Assembly: GCF_031755915.1 (NCBI RefSeq)
Contig: NC_083386.1
Location: forward strand, 21,313,001-21,377,000
DNA from: Ziziphus jujuba
Taxonomy: Eukaryota; Streptophyta; Magnoliopsida; Rosales; Rhamnaceae
Length of the DNA stretch: 64,000 nt
Direction of reading: 5' to 3'
Shown piece after piece: positions 21,218-31,670 of the stretch. Within the stretch, counting starts at the first letter, position 1; every line of letters begins with the position of its first letter. The notes beneath the pieces are model-generated. The model was given only the letters and a program-made list of their open reading frames with translations, searched no databases and had not been told where the DNA came from. Made by a program: the position numbers and the translations under genes.

Positions 21218-22476
21218 TTTTTGTTTTTTTTACTGGGTTTAGTGGGAATTAAATACACATATAAATCCAAAATAAATATAAGATCAGAAGAAAGACGCAA
21301 AATATACGCATATGAGATGTCAATGTTCTTTTAAAAAGCTTAGAGCTAATATAAGCACAGAATTTTAAAAGATGCTCCTAATAACCAACTATATTAATTT
21401 TCAAGCTTTGCTGACTCTCTCTTATGTCGGTTTTTTAAGAATGTATTGTCCCTGACATTTGTGGCATATATAGATGTAAGAAAGCAGGATTCACGTTCTA
21501 CTAGTTTTCAATTATATCTTTTTTTAGACATATATATATATATATATATATAGGTGTAGAGGATGTCCTCTACTGCTGAGTACTTTCGTGACGGAACCCC
21601 ATAAAATTTCCTTTATTCCTCCTGTAGATATGGACTACACTACATTGCATACAAAGTTAAACTGATGAAATCACCAGATTTGGTATCGATACCAATGAAT
21701 TTCCTTTGGGGGTCCCTACATAAGCCTAATTAAATTTATTTATTTCATTAATTGATTCCATGTTCATTTTCCTTCATAGTTATCCCTTTTTTTTAGGTTT
21801 AAAATCTTTGTGATGCAAGCCAAGATATCCATTTGTAAATATATTCTTGTCATTCATTATCTGAATAAACATCGATCATTTCAACTGATCTATCATTAAC
21901 TTAATTACATCTTCTTTTTTAAATATATTATAGAATCATGGACTTACTATTTGATATATGTGTGTATACATAGTTTTGATCTAATAAGCTACATTATCAA
22001 TATTGTAGTAGACAAATAGGGTAGATCTAGAGTCAGTAATTCACGGGTGGATAAATCATGGGACAAAGTAAATGAAATATTTCTGCATTCTCTGATATGT
22101 GTTTTATGGTAGGAGCATTCTCTAATATGTGTGTATATATATAAACAACAAATCTATTATTAGATGGACCTAAGAGATCACAGGATTGACAAATTTTTTT
22201 GTCATATACTTATGTTTATACACCTTAATTTTCCTTCTCCCAATTGAAATTGAATCAAATCAAATATAATCAAGTATAATCGATTTCTAGTGCAACGAAA
22301 AACAAATTTAATTCTAATTCCTATTTAATACAGCTATTTGTGGAAGAATTTTATGATTAAGAAACAACTGCCTCTTATGTAAAGTGTGTATTAGTCTACC
22401 ATAACTATAATACACTCTACGGTCTCAATTTACTATATTAATTTAAGTGATACATAAATAATGAAATCTCTCTTTT
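21218..22476. other. Intergenic stretch
   Basis: AT run at 21530-21552 followed by the palindrome GTAGAGGATGTCCTCTAC (21556-21573). No gene recognised. The last 150 bp may be further diverged plastid DNA, but I could not match it. Confidence 0.5.
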
Positions 22477-22643
22477 CCCTATCCCTAATAACTACTTGTT
22501 CAATAGGAATCATCACATCAATGGTAATAAGTGCTATTTAAAGAAGCTTGTATTCCAAACGTCTCAAAATATTACCTAGGGCAAGTGATTCAATTAATTG
22601 GGATTCAGAAGCTAAAATTTGGCTTCAGCCATCAATAGGTTTA
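22477..22643 (-). pseudogene. atpA: Plastid atpA fragment in nuclear DNA
   Basis: The reverse complement follows plastid ATP synthase alpha codons: AKPIDG, then ISASES, LIES, and the equivalent of IDSMIPIG followed by a degraded IIGDR. Several stops and mostly transition-type changes show it is not expressed. It is plastid rather than mitochondrial, because mitochondrial atp1 has different residues here. It joins ndhB sequence directly at about 22644, an arrangement not present in plastid genomes. Confidence 0.82.
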
Positions 22644-22751
22644 GCAACATCATGCTAAGAATAGTTAGGATTTCTAGAAGATACTTCCATTTGTTTGATG
22701 AGAAATAAAAAGGAATATCGAATATTCGAATAGCTAAAGCTAAAGCAGCTA
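22644..22751 (-). pseudogene. ndhB: Plastid ndhB fragment, part 1
   Basis: The reverse complement encodes [21 protein letters not shown], then [11 protein letters not shown], matching the conserved ndhB exon 2 segment ([15 protein letters not shown]...LLEILAILSMI). It is interrupted at 22751 by solo LTR 2 and resumes at 25531. Not a functional gene. Confidence 0.85.
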
Positions 22752-25525
22752 TGTAACACCCCGTCCCAAATCGCACCGAAATCCGTGCACGTTAACCGAG
22801 GTTGATCGTTGATCGAGCGGGTTAAAAGTTGACTTTTTGTCCCTGTTGGAATTTCTAGTTGACCAGGGTATCGTGGCGAAGTGCATGATGCCCCGAGTTC
22901 GTAGACTAGTAGCACGTCGAAAACGGAGCTACGGTTTGAAAGTTATGGGCAAAACAAGTTGAGGTGCAAATAGTCCAAAAGGTGCCGGGAGTTGACTTTT
23001 TCTTGTGGTGTAATTTTGTTTTGACTCTTGTATGGTTGTAAAGTACTCGTCGATACGAGTTCATAGGCTAGCGGCATGCTTAAATCGGACATTTGGTTAA
23101 AAAGTTATGGACGTTTGAAATTCACCGGATACCGTAATATTTTATTATATCTGGCTTAAGTACAGTAACACCACATGTCAGCACCTGATTGGTCCACATG
23201 GAATGAACAGTGTCAGCACGGTGGCTTTTATTTGACAAAAATGTCGGGGAAGAGAGAGAAAGAGAGAGAGAGAGAGAAACTGACCAGCCACCGGAATCTT
23301 CAAATTTTCCGGCCAATTCACGTTACACGCGCCGGCCAGACGGACGCCTGTCCCCATTTCCAACCAAACCCTGAAATTTCACTACCGTTGGTCGCCGGAC
23401 GCGCCTGGATCGAGGCGGCGAAGATCGGCGGCGATTTTTTTCTCCACCGCCATTTGACCCCTTTCCGGCCATTTTCAAGCCACACGCGCCAGCCACCCCT
23501 CACCACCTCCTCAAGTCTGGCCTACCCACCAAATTTCACGGCCACCGGACCTCCGACGCGCCGGGATCGGAGCTTTTTCCGGCGAGGGGCTGAAATTCTT
23601 CAAACCCCGATTTCTCCACCGTCCGGCCCCCGTTTGCCTCAACATCAGTCCCGTTGGATTCCTCTCCCCTCGATCTACAAATCTGCAAAAAATCTCAGCC
23701 AACGGCCACCGCATGCACCGGCGCCGGCGACGGTTGCCGGTGACTGCGGTGGCTCACCGGAAGTTACTGTTTCGGCGAGTACCCAGTCACACCGCCGGTC
23801 TTTGTCCACTATGTTCGACCTCCTGAACCCGAATCCGGCATCTTTTTCCGCCAATTCGCAACGGTTTGGGAGAATTGAGGAGTTGAAACCCGAAAGCTTT
23901 CTGGTGAGATTCCGACCACCTCGGGTCCGATCACCGGAAAGTAAGAACGAATCCGTGATCCTCATCACTCAAGCTTCGATTCAGTGCGCGTACGAGTAGT
24001 GGAGTTGATCCTGCGGAGGATCTTAGCTAATTTACGCGCTTAAGGTGAGTGACCCACCTTTAAAAATATTTTGGGCAATTAATTATGTTTAATTGTTATT
24101 TAAATTATGCTCATGTGGTACAATTTAATTATGGTTTTATTGTGATTTAATTTACTTATTATGCATGAGCAAAGTATATTTCAGTAAAAATCGTACGAGG
24201 TTTTAAGTATTATTTTAGGGCATAATTGGGTTAATTATTTTATGAAAATATTTGTTTAAATTGTATAAATTATGCCTGCGCTATTTTAATTGTTGAACCT
24301 CGTGTTACGAGAAAATTATGGTTTATTTGTTATTGATGTTTTCGTACCGGATTGTGAAAAGGAAATATGTGGGATGGTATTTTGTGAAAATTTGGTATAT
24401 TTTCCACGGTAAATTTTGGAAAACGATACAGTTGGTTTAATAATTATTTTTAACGCATTCATACAGTATTGGTGTTCTGGTATATGTATATGTGGTTCAG
24501 CGCGCAAGTATTATTATTTCACCCGTGAGTTGCCATTGGACCGTGGGCAGGCAAGTTTGTTATTGGCCACAGCTGCCCCCCTCCTTGGCCGGGATGATGG
24601 TTTCAGCAGCGGTACTGTCGGGACGCCAAAGTGCCGTTTGCAAGTTTCTCTCTTTAATCCCCCCGCCAGTCGGTGCTCAGAACGCTGGGTATCAGAGGGC
24701 ATCACCGGTATATGGTGTGGTGCGTCAAGTGTAATTTTCAAATAAAGTTTCAAACCCCAAAGGTGTTCAAAAATTATTTATTATAATGTATTACATTTTA
24801 ATTATATATTGGGGTATTTATTTATTTATTGTTTATCAAATGTTTGATTCCTTGGTTTTCGGGAAGTATGAATATCGGGTTTTGTGAAATCGTTTTAAAA
24901 AGGGAACATTTCCAACGGAGTGATTGGTGAGAGTTTTGAGGGAAAATTATTACTTTCAATTGTTGTTACTATTTATTTATTAATTGTTGGTATTAATTCA
25001 ATTCCCTTATTTGTTATATTATTATTATTATTATCATTAAAAGTGTTCAGTAGTTAGGGTCACTCATTGAGATGATTAGCATCTCACGTTTTTAAGTTCC
25101 TTTCCCTTAAGTGCAAAGGGGTGGTAGACGTTCTTCCGGAGCGAACCAATTTTCCGCTGCTATCGTGTTTCGAGAAGTACCTTTGTACTCATTCATTTCA
25201 GTTGTATTATTTCTTTCATCTTTGTTGTATTTCTGTTGATTAGCACTTCATAAAGCTCTGTATACTATTTGGACACTTATGTTTTATTTATGCACTGGTT
25301 TACCGCTATTGTTGTGAAGTGTTGTGAATTGTGGAATCAATTTGTAGTTTTGCGGGAGGAATAAGGGGATGAGTATAGAAGCGTATTTTCAGTACAGGTA
25401 ATTTTTGGTAAGTCTTACCCTTAGGGGAGGTGTTGCCGGATTTTCTGTTGGAAGGTTCGGTGGTATTTCTCTGGGATCAGGGCTTGTCTAGGGTTCCAAG
25501 GAGGAATTCTGGACGGGTCCTGACA
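22752..25525 (+). mobile_element. Solo LTR 2 (2,774 bp), same family as 4523-7510
   Basis: Begins TGTAACACCCCGTCCC, ends GGGTCCTGACA, and is flanked by a perfect 5-bp duplication AGCTA (22747-22751 and 25526-25530). It aligns along its length with solo LTR 1, with substitutions and indels: GA tract at 23251-23277, GC-rich block 23280-23940, AAGGTGAGT at 24042-24050, and the hairpin at 25068-25086. The 274-aa frame at 23175-23999 is the GC-rich block read through and has no counterpart of conserved frame in copy 1. Confidence 0.9.
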
Positions 25526-25530
25526 AGCTA

Positions 25531-25680
25531 CTTTCTAAGTAATAGAAAGAAAATCAATAATTGGAATAGGAGAGTTAGAGTCAAAAAGAAGATTTCTTAC
25601 TTCCTTTTCTCATTCAAAACCATGAAACCAACAATCTTAATATCAAAGAGTCGGGCAAAAAAGATAGGAAAGCTCTTTAT
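25531..25680 (-). pseudogene. ndhB: Plastid ndhB fragment, part 2, running into the intron
   Basis: The reverse complement reads SPIPIIDFLSIT, stop, KVA, matching the start of ndhB exon 2 (SPTPVVAFLSVTSKVA). Upstream bases resemble the 3' part of the ndhB group II intron, so the source was DNA rather than spliced RNA. The right boundary is approximate. Confidence 0.75.
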
Positions 25681-25857
25681 TAATGGAATTCCGACTTAGC
25701 ACATTTTGAGATTTTGAGAAGAATTGCTCTTTGGAAAGCATAGTACAATGAAAGTTGTAAGCTTTGTTTGTGGAAAGGGTGTCTATCGTTGGCATCTACA
25801 ATTTAATTAGTTAGGGGCTTGAAAGGTGATGGTTTACCTTATGACAGATGCCAGCAA
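25681..25857 (+). other. Plastid rRNA-operon spacer fragment in nuclear DNA
   Basis: Matches, with mainly transitions, the plastid spacer containing GAGATTTTGAGAAGA, GCTCTTTGG, GATGAAAGTTGTAAGC, GTCTATCGTTGGC and GGTGGTTTACC, ending near the TCAGCGGTTCGAG-like site. I place it in the rRNA operon spacer region from memory. It is non-coding and on the opposite strand to the ndhB piece. Confidence 0.72.
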
Positions 25858-26757
25858 TCAACCATTTAAAAATTAATACTTTCCAATAAAATTATCTCGT
25901 TAAGGACTTCGAAAAGTTGATGTGACATAAAGTAAAAAACAATGTAAGAGCATATCCAATAGCATTAGATTGTTTAAATTCTCTTGTTACATCATAAATA
26001 TAGACAATCACTTAAAAAAAAAATATTTTTCTATTGGAACTGTCCAAGAACTCTATCTCTATCAAGTTGACGTAACAAAAAAGTAAGAAAAATATTGTAA
26101 CCATCACTAGTAGAACTCATATATCATTTTTCAGTTTAAATAATTGTCCAAAATTATTCTATATTTTTTCTAGTGGGACTGTCCAAGAACTCTATCTCTA
26201 TCAAGTTGACGTAACAAAAAAGTAAGAAAAATATTGTAACCATCACTGGTAGAACTCATATATCATTTGTCAGTTTAAATAATTGTCCAAAATTATTCAA
26301 TTTTTGAATTAGGTTTTTAAAATAAAAAATTAATATATAATTAAATGCAACCAATTAGTAATTATCTTGTCAATAATGTTCTCATTTGCAATTACTATTA
26401 CAGATGATAAATAGTAATACTTAAAGAGAAAATAAATAAACATTATTATAAGGGGTGACAATCTACTTTCAAAAAGTTTTTTAGACAATATGACTTAAAA
26501 AACATTTAATAACAAATCTTATCAAGAAAAAAAAAATTTAAAGGAAAAAAAAAAAGATTGATACATCATTAATTAATTGGGGTTAGACGAAGTCATTGAA
26601 GGATAATTTTTAGGTTGAATATTTATTAAGTAAACATTCATTTCACATAAATAGCAAGTTCTTCCATTTTTTGGACTATATGGATAACAATCTAGATTTT
26701 TATTGGAGATTATTTAATTATATATATTATACTAATATATATATATATATATATAAC
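25858..26757. other. Intergenic stretch with a tandem duplication
   Basis: Contains the 139-bp duplication listed separately, A-rich runs near 26527-26555 and an AT run at 26733-26753. No gene seen. Confidence 0.55.
26022..26299 (+). repeat. Tandem duplication, 139-bp unit x2
   Basis: Two head-to-tail copies, each with CTGTCCAAGAACTC (26040 and 26179) and ending near ATTGTCCAAAATTATTC. The copies differ at only a few positions. Confidence 0.93.
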
Positions 26758-27022
26758 TAGACTTAAATCAAATCGTTTTGATGGTTAGAACCTAGTAGGA
26801 TCTTCTTTTTCAACTTTTGAATTGCATCAATAGTCGATATTTAAAAATAAATTTATCATTCTTTGGATTCAAATAGATTCATTTTCACTAAACAGGGTTT
26901 CACCATGTTATTAGACTCAAATTTAACTATTAATTGAATTTTAAATTCTCGCTATTGATATAATTCATGAGTTACTATAGGAAAATTTTATGTTAAAACT
27001 ATTATGTCGTCCTGATATTATC
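26758..27022. mobile_element. Hairpin MITE, copy 1 of a local family
   Basis: Left and right halves are imperfect inverted repeats (AAATCGTTTTGATGGTTAGA against TAATAGTTTTAACATAAAA from the right end). About 265 bp and AT-rich. Structurally like copies at 28786, 29520 and 54033. Confidence 0.5.
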
Positions 27023-28323
27023 TCTTTTTTATTATTATTTTTTTAATTTTATCTAAATCACTTGATTTAGTTAAGTTTATTTAGTTGAGCTAAGTTGAAC
27101 CTATTTTTTAAAATTAAATTAAAAAGGTTTATCTAAGAGGTTTAGTATAACTAATACTAGATTGATGTAATAAGCAACTAACATAACATACCACAAAAGG
27201 TGGTAATTTAGGGGGAAAAAGTCACTTAACCATCATATATGTAGATTTAAGAGTTATGCTTTGAGTCTTGGCTTTATTACTGCCTCTGTCCTGATGCATA
27301 TGATACTACTTGAAGATTTTTTTTTTATTTACCCAAAAAAAGAAATAGTAAAAAAACTTCACGCGCATGCACACACACACACACACACACACATATCATA
27401 TAGATCTGATAACTGTGAATGTTGTTTTTCATATAAATCCTTTACTATATCAAAATTGTATATATATATATACATACTATTTCATATCATATGATTATAA
27501 TTATAATAATAATTATTATTATAAACTTGGGGCATTTGGCTCTTGGGGTGTCGTCTGACTATACGAGTGCTATAATTATCCAATTCCCTTAAACATATTA
27601 ATTTAAACGTATTTAATATTATGGTATTAATATCGTATAACTTAAATTCTACCAATAATTGTATCTTGAGAACCTAATAGCAAATCCCTGTTTTCCTTAA
27701 CAGTTATCTTAAATTTGTATCCTAATGATTTTTTTTAATAAAAAAATCTACCAATAATTAGCCCACGCATTTAAAGACAATTAGACAAATAGTAATATTA
27801 TATAACATGGAGTTGGCTTTATTCATTGGGTCCTTATAAAATGATAGATACATAAATTATTAATTTCAAGGATAGAAGAGGTAAAGTATATATGCCTACT
27901 TACACATAGAGGATATTATCAAATCCTCAATCTTCCTTATTGGCACATGGTATGGTCGGAGATGTCAAAGCCAGATTCATAATCTATACCTATATATGCC
28001 TTACATAATTATTATAACTTAGCCCTTCATGTATAGAATAAGTAATTGAAAGACTTAGGCATATCATGTGAATGCATTTTTATTTTTTTTAAAGAAAAAG
28101 AAACAAGAAAGAATAGAAAAAGGAAGGAATTCGTTCCATGCATATTGCAACTTTTAATGGGCATGAACAAAATCTTTTCCGGACAATGGAGATATTGATA
28201 CCTAGACAGTATAGACACCTCAAAAGCAAAACTAGCTGTAAGCTTGGCCTTTGTTGGACAAAGATCAAATAAGCCATGCTTTGATGCAAATATGTTTTCC
28301 AGCCCTCAAAGGGGGGACGGCCC

Positions 28324-28356
<33 letters not shown>

Positions 28357-28785
28357 ATGCTTTACAAAATTGCCGGCGAAATTAATTAGTGGAAAGTATT
28401 ACATATATACAATAATTTGTTATTAGGTTGACTTAATAGCATCATACTAATTATGATTTCAAAATTTTAGATTTAAATTTTAAAAATAGATCAAACCTAA
28501 TTAAACAAATTCAAAAATATCTAATCGTTGTGTTGAGAATTTTTTATATAATATTATAATATCAATATGATAATAAACTGATTGCATATATATTATAGAA
28601 TCCCAACTTATAAATCAAAGTTTTATCCATTAGAAGATAAATTGATAATTGTGATTTGAATTAAACCTAAAACCATACACGAGATGCCCTAACTTTGAGC
28701 AATTGCTACATAACCATCCATCAATATCTAAAAAATCTAAGAAATCTTGACTAGAGAATGCTTATATATATATATATATATATAT
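27023..28785. other. Intergenic stretch
   Basis: (CA)n near 27369-27393, poly-A at 28325-28351 and an AT run at 28764-28786. Short frames at 28027-28426 are homopolymer-derived. Confidence 0.55.
27369..27393 (+). repeat. (CA)n microsatellite
   Basis: About 12 uninterrupted CA units. Confidence 0.95.
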
Positions 28786-29046
28786 AAGCACACATTAAAT
28801 CGATTTTATGGTTTTACTATAAGAACTTCCTTTATAAACCATTGGATGGTTTCAAAGATTGAAATTTAAAAAGGTATTTGTACTTTACTGAGTCCTTAAA
28901 GGATTTAATTTCTCTAAAAGTAGTTTTAATATTTAACTAAATCCATATTACATTATTAACTAATTTTTAAATTCTAGCACTTTAAATAATCCAAGGTCTA
29001 ATAAGAGGAGATCTAATTCTAAAATCATCTAGTCAACCTTATGTAA
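28786..29046. mobile_element. Hairpin MITE, copy 2
   Basis: Inverted halves: ATTAAATCGATTTTATGG... at the left and, from the right end, ATAAGGTTGACTAGATGA.... The inner pair ACTTCCTTTATAAACCATTG mirrors CTCCTCTTATTAGACCTTGG. No coding potential. Confidence 0.55.
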
Positions 29047-29519
29047 ACTTTACTATACATATCATGATTGATCTTTTGTAAGAGTTCTCAATTTATCTTG
29101 GATACGAACTAATATGGACATAAAAAATGGAACTCGTATGCTACCTTACCCCTAAAGGTTCACTATCTTATATTAGGTTTTTAATTTAAAAATTAAAAGC
29201 AAAATATAATCAAATGTAAAATCAAGTAGCTAATAATATAAAAAGGAGATGATTATCAGTAGTCTACCTGAATATTTTTTTTGGGGAAGAAGGTAATATA
29301 TGTAACAACCTTATCCCTTCTAATCATCGCATGTAATGTAAATGATTTATAGTCATGCACAATGTCATACTATATCAAGATAAAGCATATAGTCTTTTTT
29401 TAAAAATTGTTATGCATTCAATTGTTAGTGAAACGAGACACAAATCATTTGTATACTAGTTACATAAAAAAGGTTTTTTTTCCTGCCAAAAAAATCAATT
29501 CTCACATATATAAGGAGTC

Positions 29520-29774
29520 AAGCTCATATTAAGTCAACTTTATAGTTTCAACATAAGATTTTACTTTATTAGCCCTTGAATCATTTTAAAGATTTAGATT
29601 TAAAAATCAATTAATGGTTTAATATAAATTTAATGACATACTAACATGTTCTTTAGGGAAAGTGAAAGATCGGATGAACCATACATATATTTTTAGATCT
29701 TAGCTTTTGAATAATTCAAAGTTGATAAGTGAAGCACTATTGGTAAAGTTATCAAATCAACCTGATATAAGCCT
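29520..29774. mobile_element. Hairpin MITE, copy 3
   Basis: The left CTCATATTAAGTCAACTTTA pairs with the reverse complement of the right end (CTTATATCAGGTTGATTTGA). The inner TTTACTTTATTAGCCCTTGA mirrors CTTCACTTATCAACTTTGAA. About 255 bp. Confidence 0.58.
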
Positions 29775-29987
29775 AGTTGTATATATGTATCTACATATAT
29801 ACAGGAATATATTAGTCAAGAATTCCTTGACTTTGAAAAGTAAGAGATGATTAAATAGAAAATGCTGAGAGTTGTCACATCTCATCTAAAGTTTTAAATT
29901 TGAATTCAAATCCTAATTATCATTTTATATAATGGTTGATTCTTTAGTCATGTAAGCATTTTTGGTTTCCTAATAAGAGACTTACTC

Positions 29988-29989
<2 letters not shown>

Positions 29990-30031
<42 letters not shown>
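29990..30031 (+). repeat. (AT)n(GT)n microsatellite
   Basis: ATATAT run followed by about 16 GT units. Confidence 0.95.
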
Positions 30032-30033
<2 letters not shown>

Positions 30034-31628
30034 CATGAATTTATATGCACCTTTAAGTGCATGAATGTGGATTCTAAACTTCCAACATCATGGAAAGATA
30101 ATATGTTGTGAACATTAATTAAATAATAATTTATTGAAAACATGCTTCCCGTATAAGGTAGAAATATGTTAACGTATCAAATGTTGAGGATGCCTTCTTT
30201 AATAGGACTCGCCTTAATGATCCCTCCAAAATTCCTAGGTAACTTTGTTTCAAAAAAGCTTCATAGGATAGTTTTACAAAAAATCCAACAGAATCTCTCC
30301 TAAAATAGAAATAACGCAAAAAAAAATTCCTTGTAAATAAAAATATACTTTAATATATTCACAACCTCAATCTAACCTCGAAACTTAAACTCATCAATTA
30401 GCAGCCACCACTAATCCACAAACATAACACAATAGCATTGTTACCAAAATTCAAATGTTACTAAGAGGTATTACAAAATTTAAATCAATAAAAGTGGAAC
30501 AAATAGTATAAGTAAGATAAAAATAAAAAGATTAGAGGAAACTACTGATGTGGATAACCGCAAGATAAAAATTAAAAGATTAGGGGAAACTACTGATGTG
30601 GTTATGCAAGAGAAATAATGTGTGAAGGGAGCTGCCAAGTAACAATTATAACATAAGGGAACAAATTAAAACAATAAAATATGATATAAGAACATCTTAG
30701 TGGGTGGATTATTTAATACAAAAAAGTACCTATTTACCATTGAAATTTTTTCTTCTCAAAACCTCACACTTGTTGAAAAGTTTACAGTTTTAAAAATTCT
30801 TTTACAAACACATATTCATAGCCCTAACAATTTTATTGAATAAAATTTGGTGTCTGATGAATAACTCAACAATTAAAACCACTTTTTACATTAAAAAAAA
30901 AAAAACAATTCAAACCACTTTAATATAATCAATTAAATAAATCAAAACCATAAATAATCATATGCAAAATCAGATGTTTAATATTAAAAAAATAATTGAA
31001 TCACACAATTAAACCTTTCAAATAAATTTACTCAAAATCATAAATAATTACAAATCATCAGTATCTAATCCATTTATGGTGACTCATGTACCATATAATA
31101 TACTTATGGTCTATTTTGACAATGGTAAAGTTAATAGGAATTTAATTTTTTTGAAAAAATAATTATTTTTTTTATTTGCATATTTATTTTGAACTGGAAA
31201 AATGTGGGAGCAGGGAATTAGATTCTCACAAATATAAGAAAATATGTGGGAAAGTTGTTTCTTCCTATAAATGTATCATTTTAAAATCTGAAAGAAAATA
31301 GTTTTAAAATTTTTTAAAAATACATATTTGTCTTTAATTTATTATACAATATTAAATTTAATTACTTACAAATCCTAATTTTCATATTACTCAGCAAATA
31401 TAACAAGAGAAAAATTAATTCTTAGAAAACTAATTTCTAAGAAACTAAATTTCGGAAATCAATTTTTCTCCAATTTTGATATTTTCCAAACGGGCCATTA
31501 ATGTAACTACATGGCTCTTGATGTCTCAAAGCACCATAAAACAAGGGAGATTGGAAACTCATCACGACTCTTTAGTACCATAAAGACATTTTGGCAGAAT
31601 CTCATCTTCACTATTTATATTAGAGGAT

Positions 31629-31629
<1 letters not shown>

Positions 31630-31666
<37 letters not shown>
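31630..31666 (+). repeat. (AT)n microsatellite
   Basis: About 18 uninterrupted AT units. Confidence 0.95.

Positions 31667-31670
<4 letters not shown>

Noticed and set aside
23175..23999. 274-codon frame
   Set aside because: Same GC-rich LTR block in copy 2; no conserved frame or domain.
22477..25857. Functional organellar-type genes (atpA, ndhB)
   Set aside because: Fragments only, with stops, chimeric joins and a transposon insertion; they are relics of plastid DNA.
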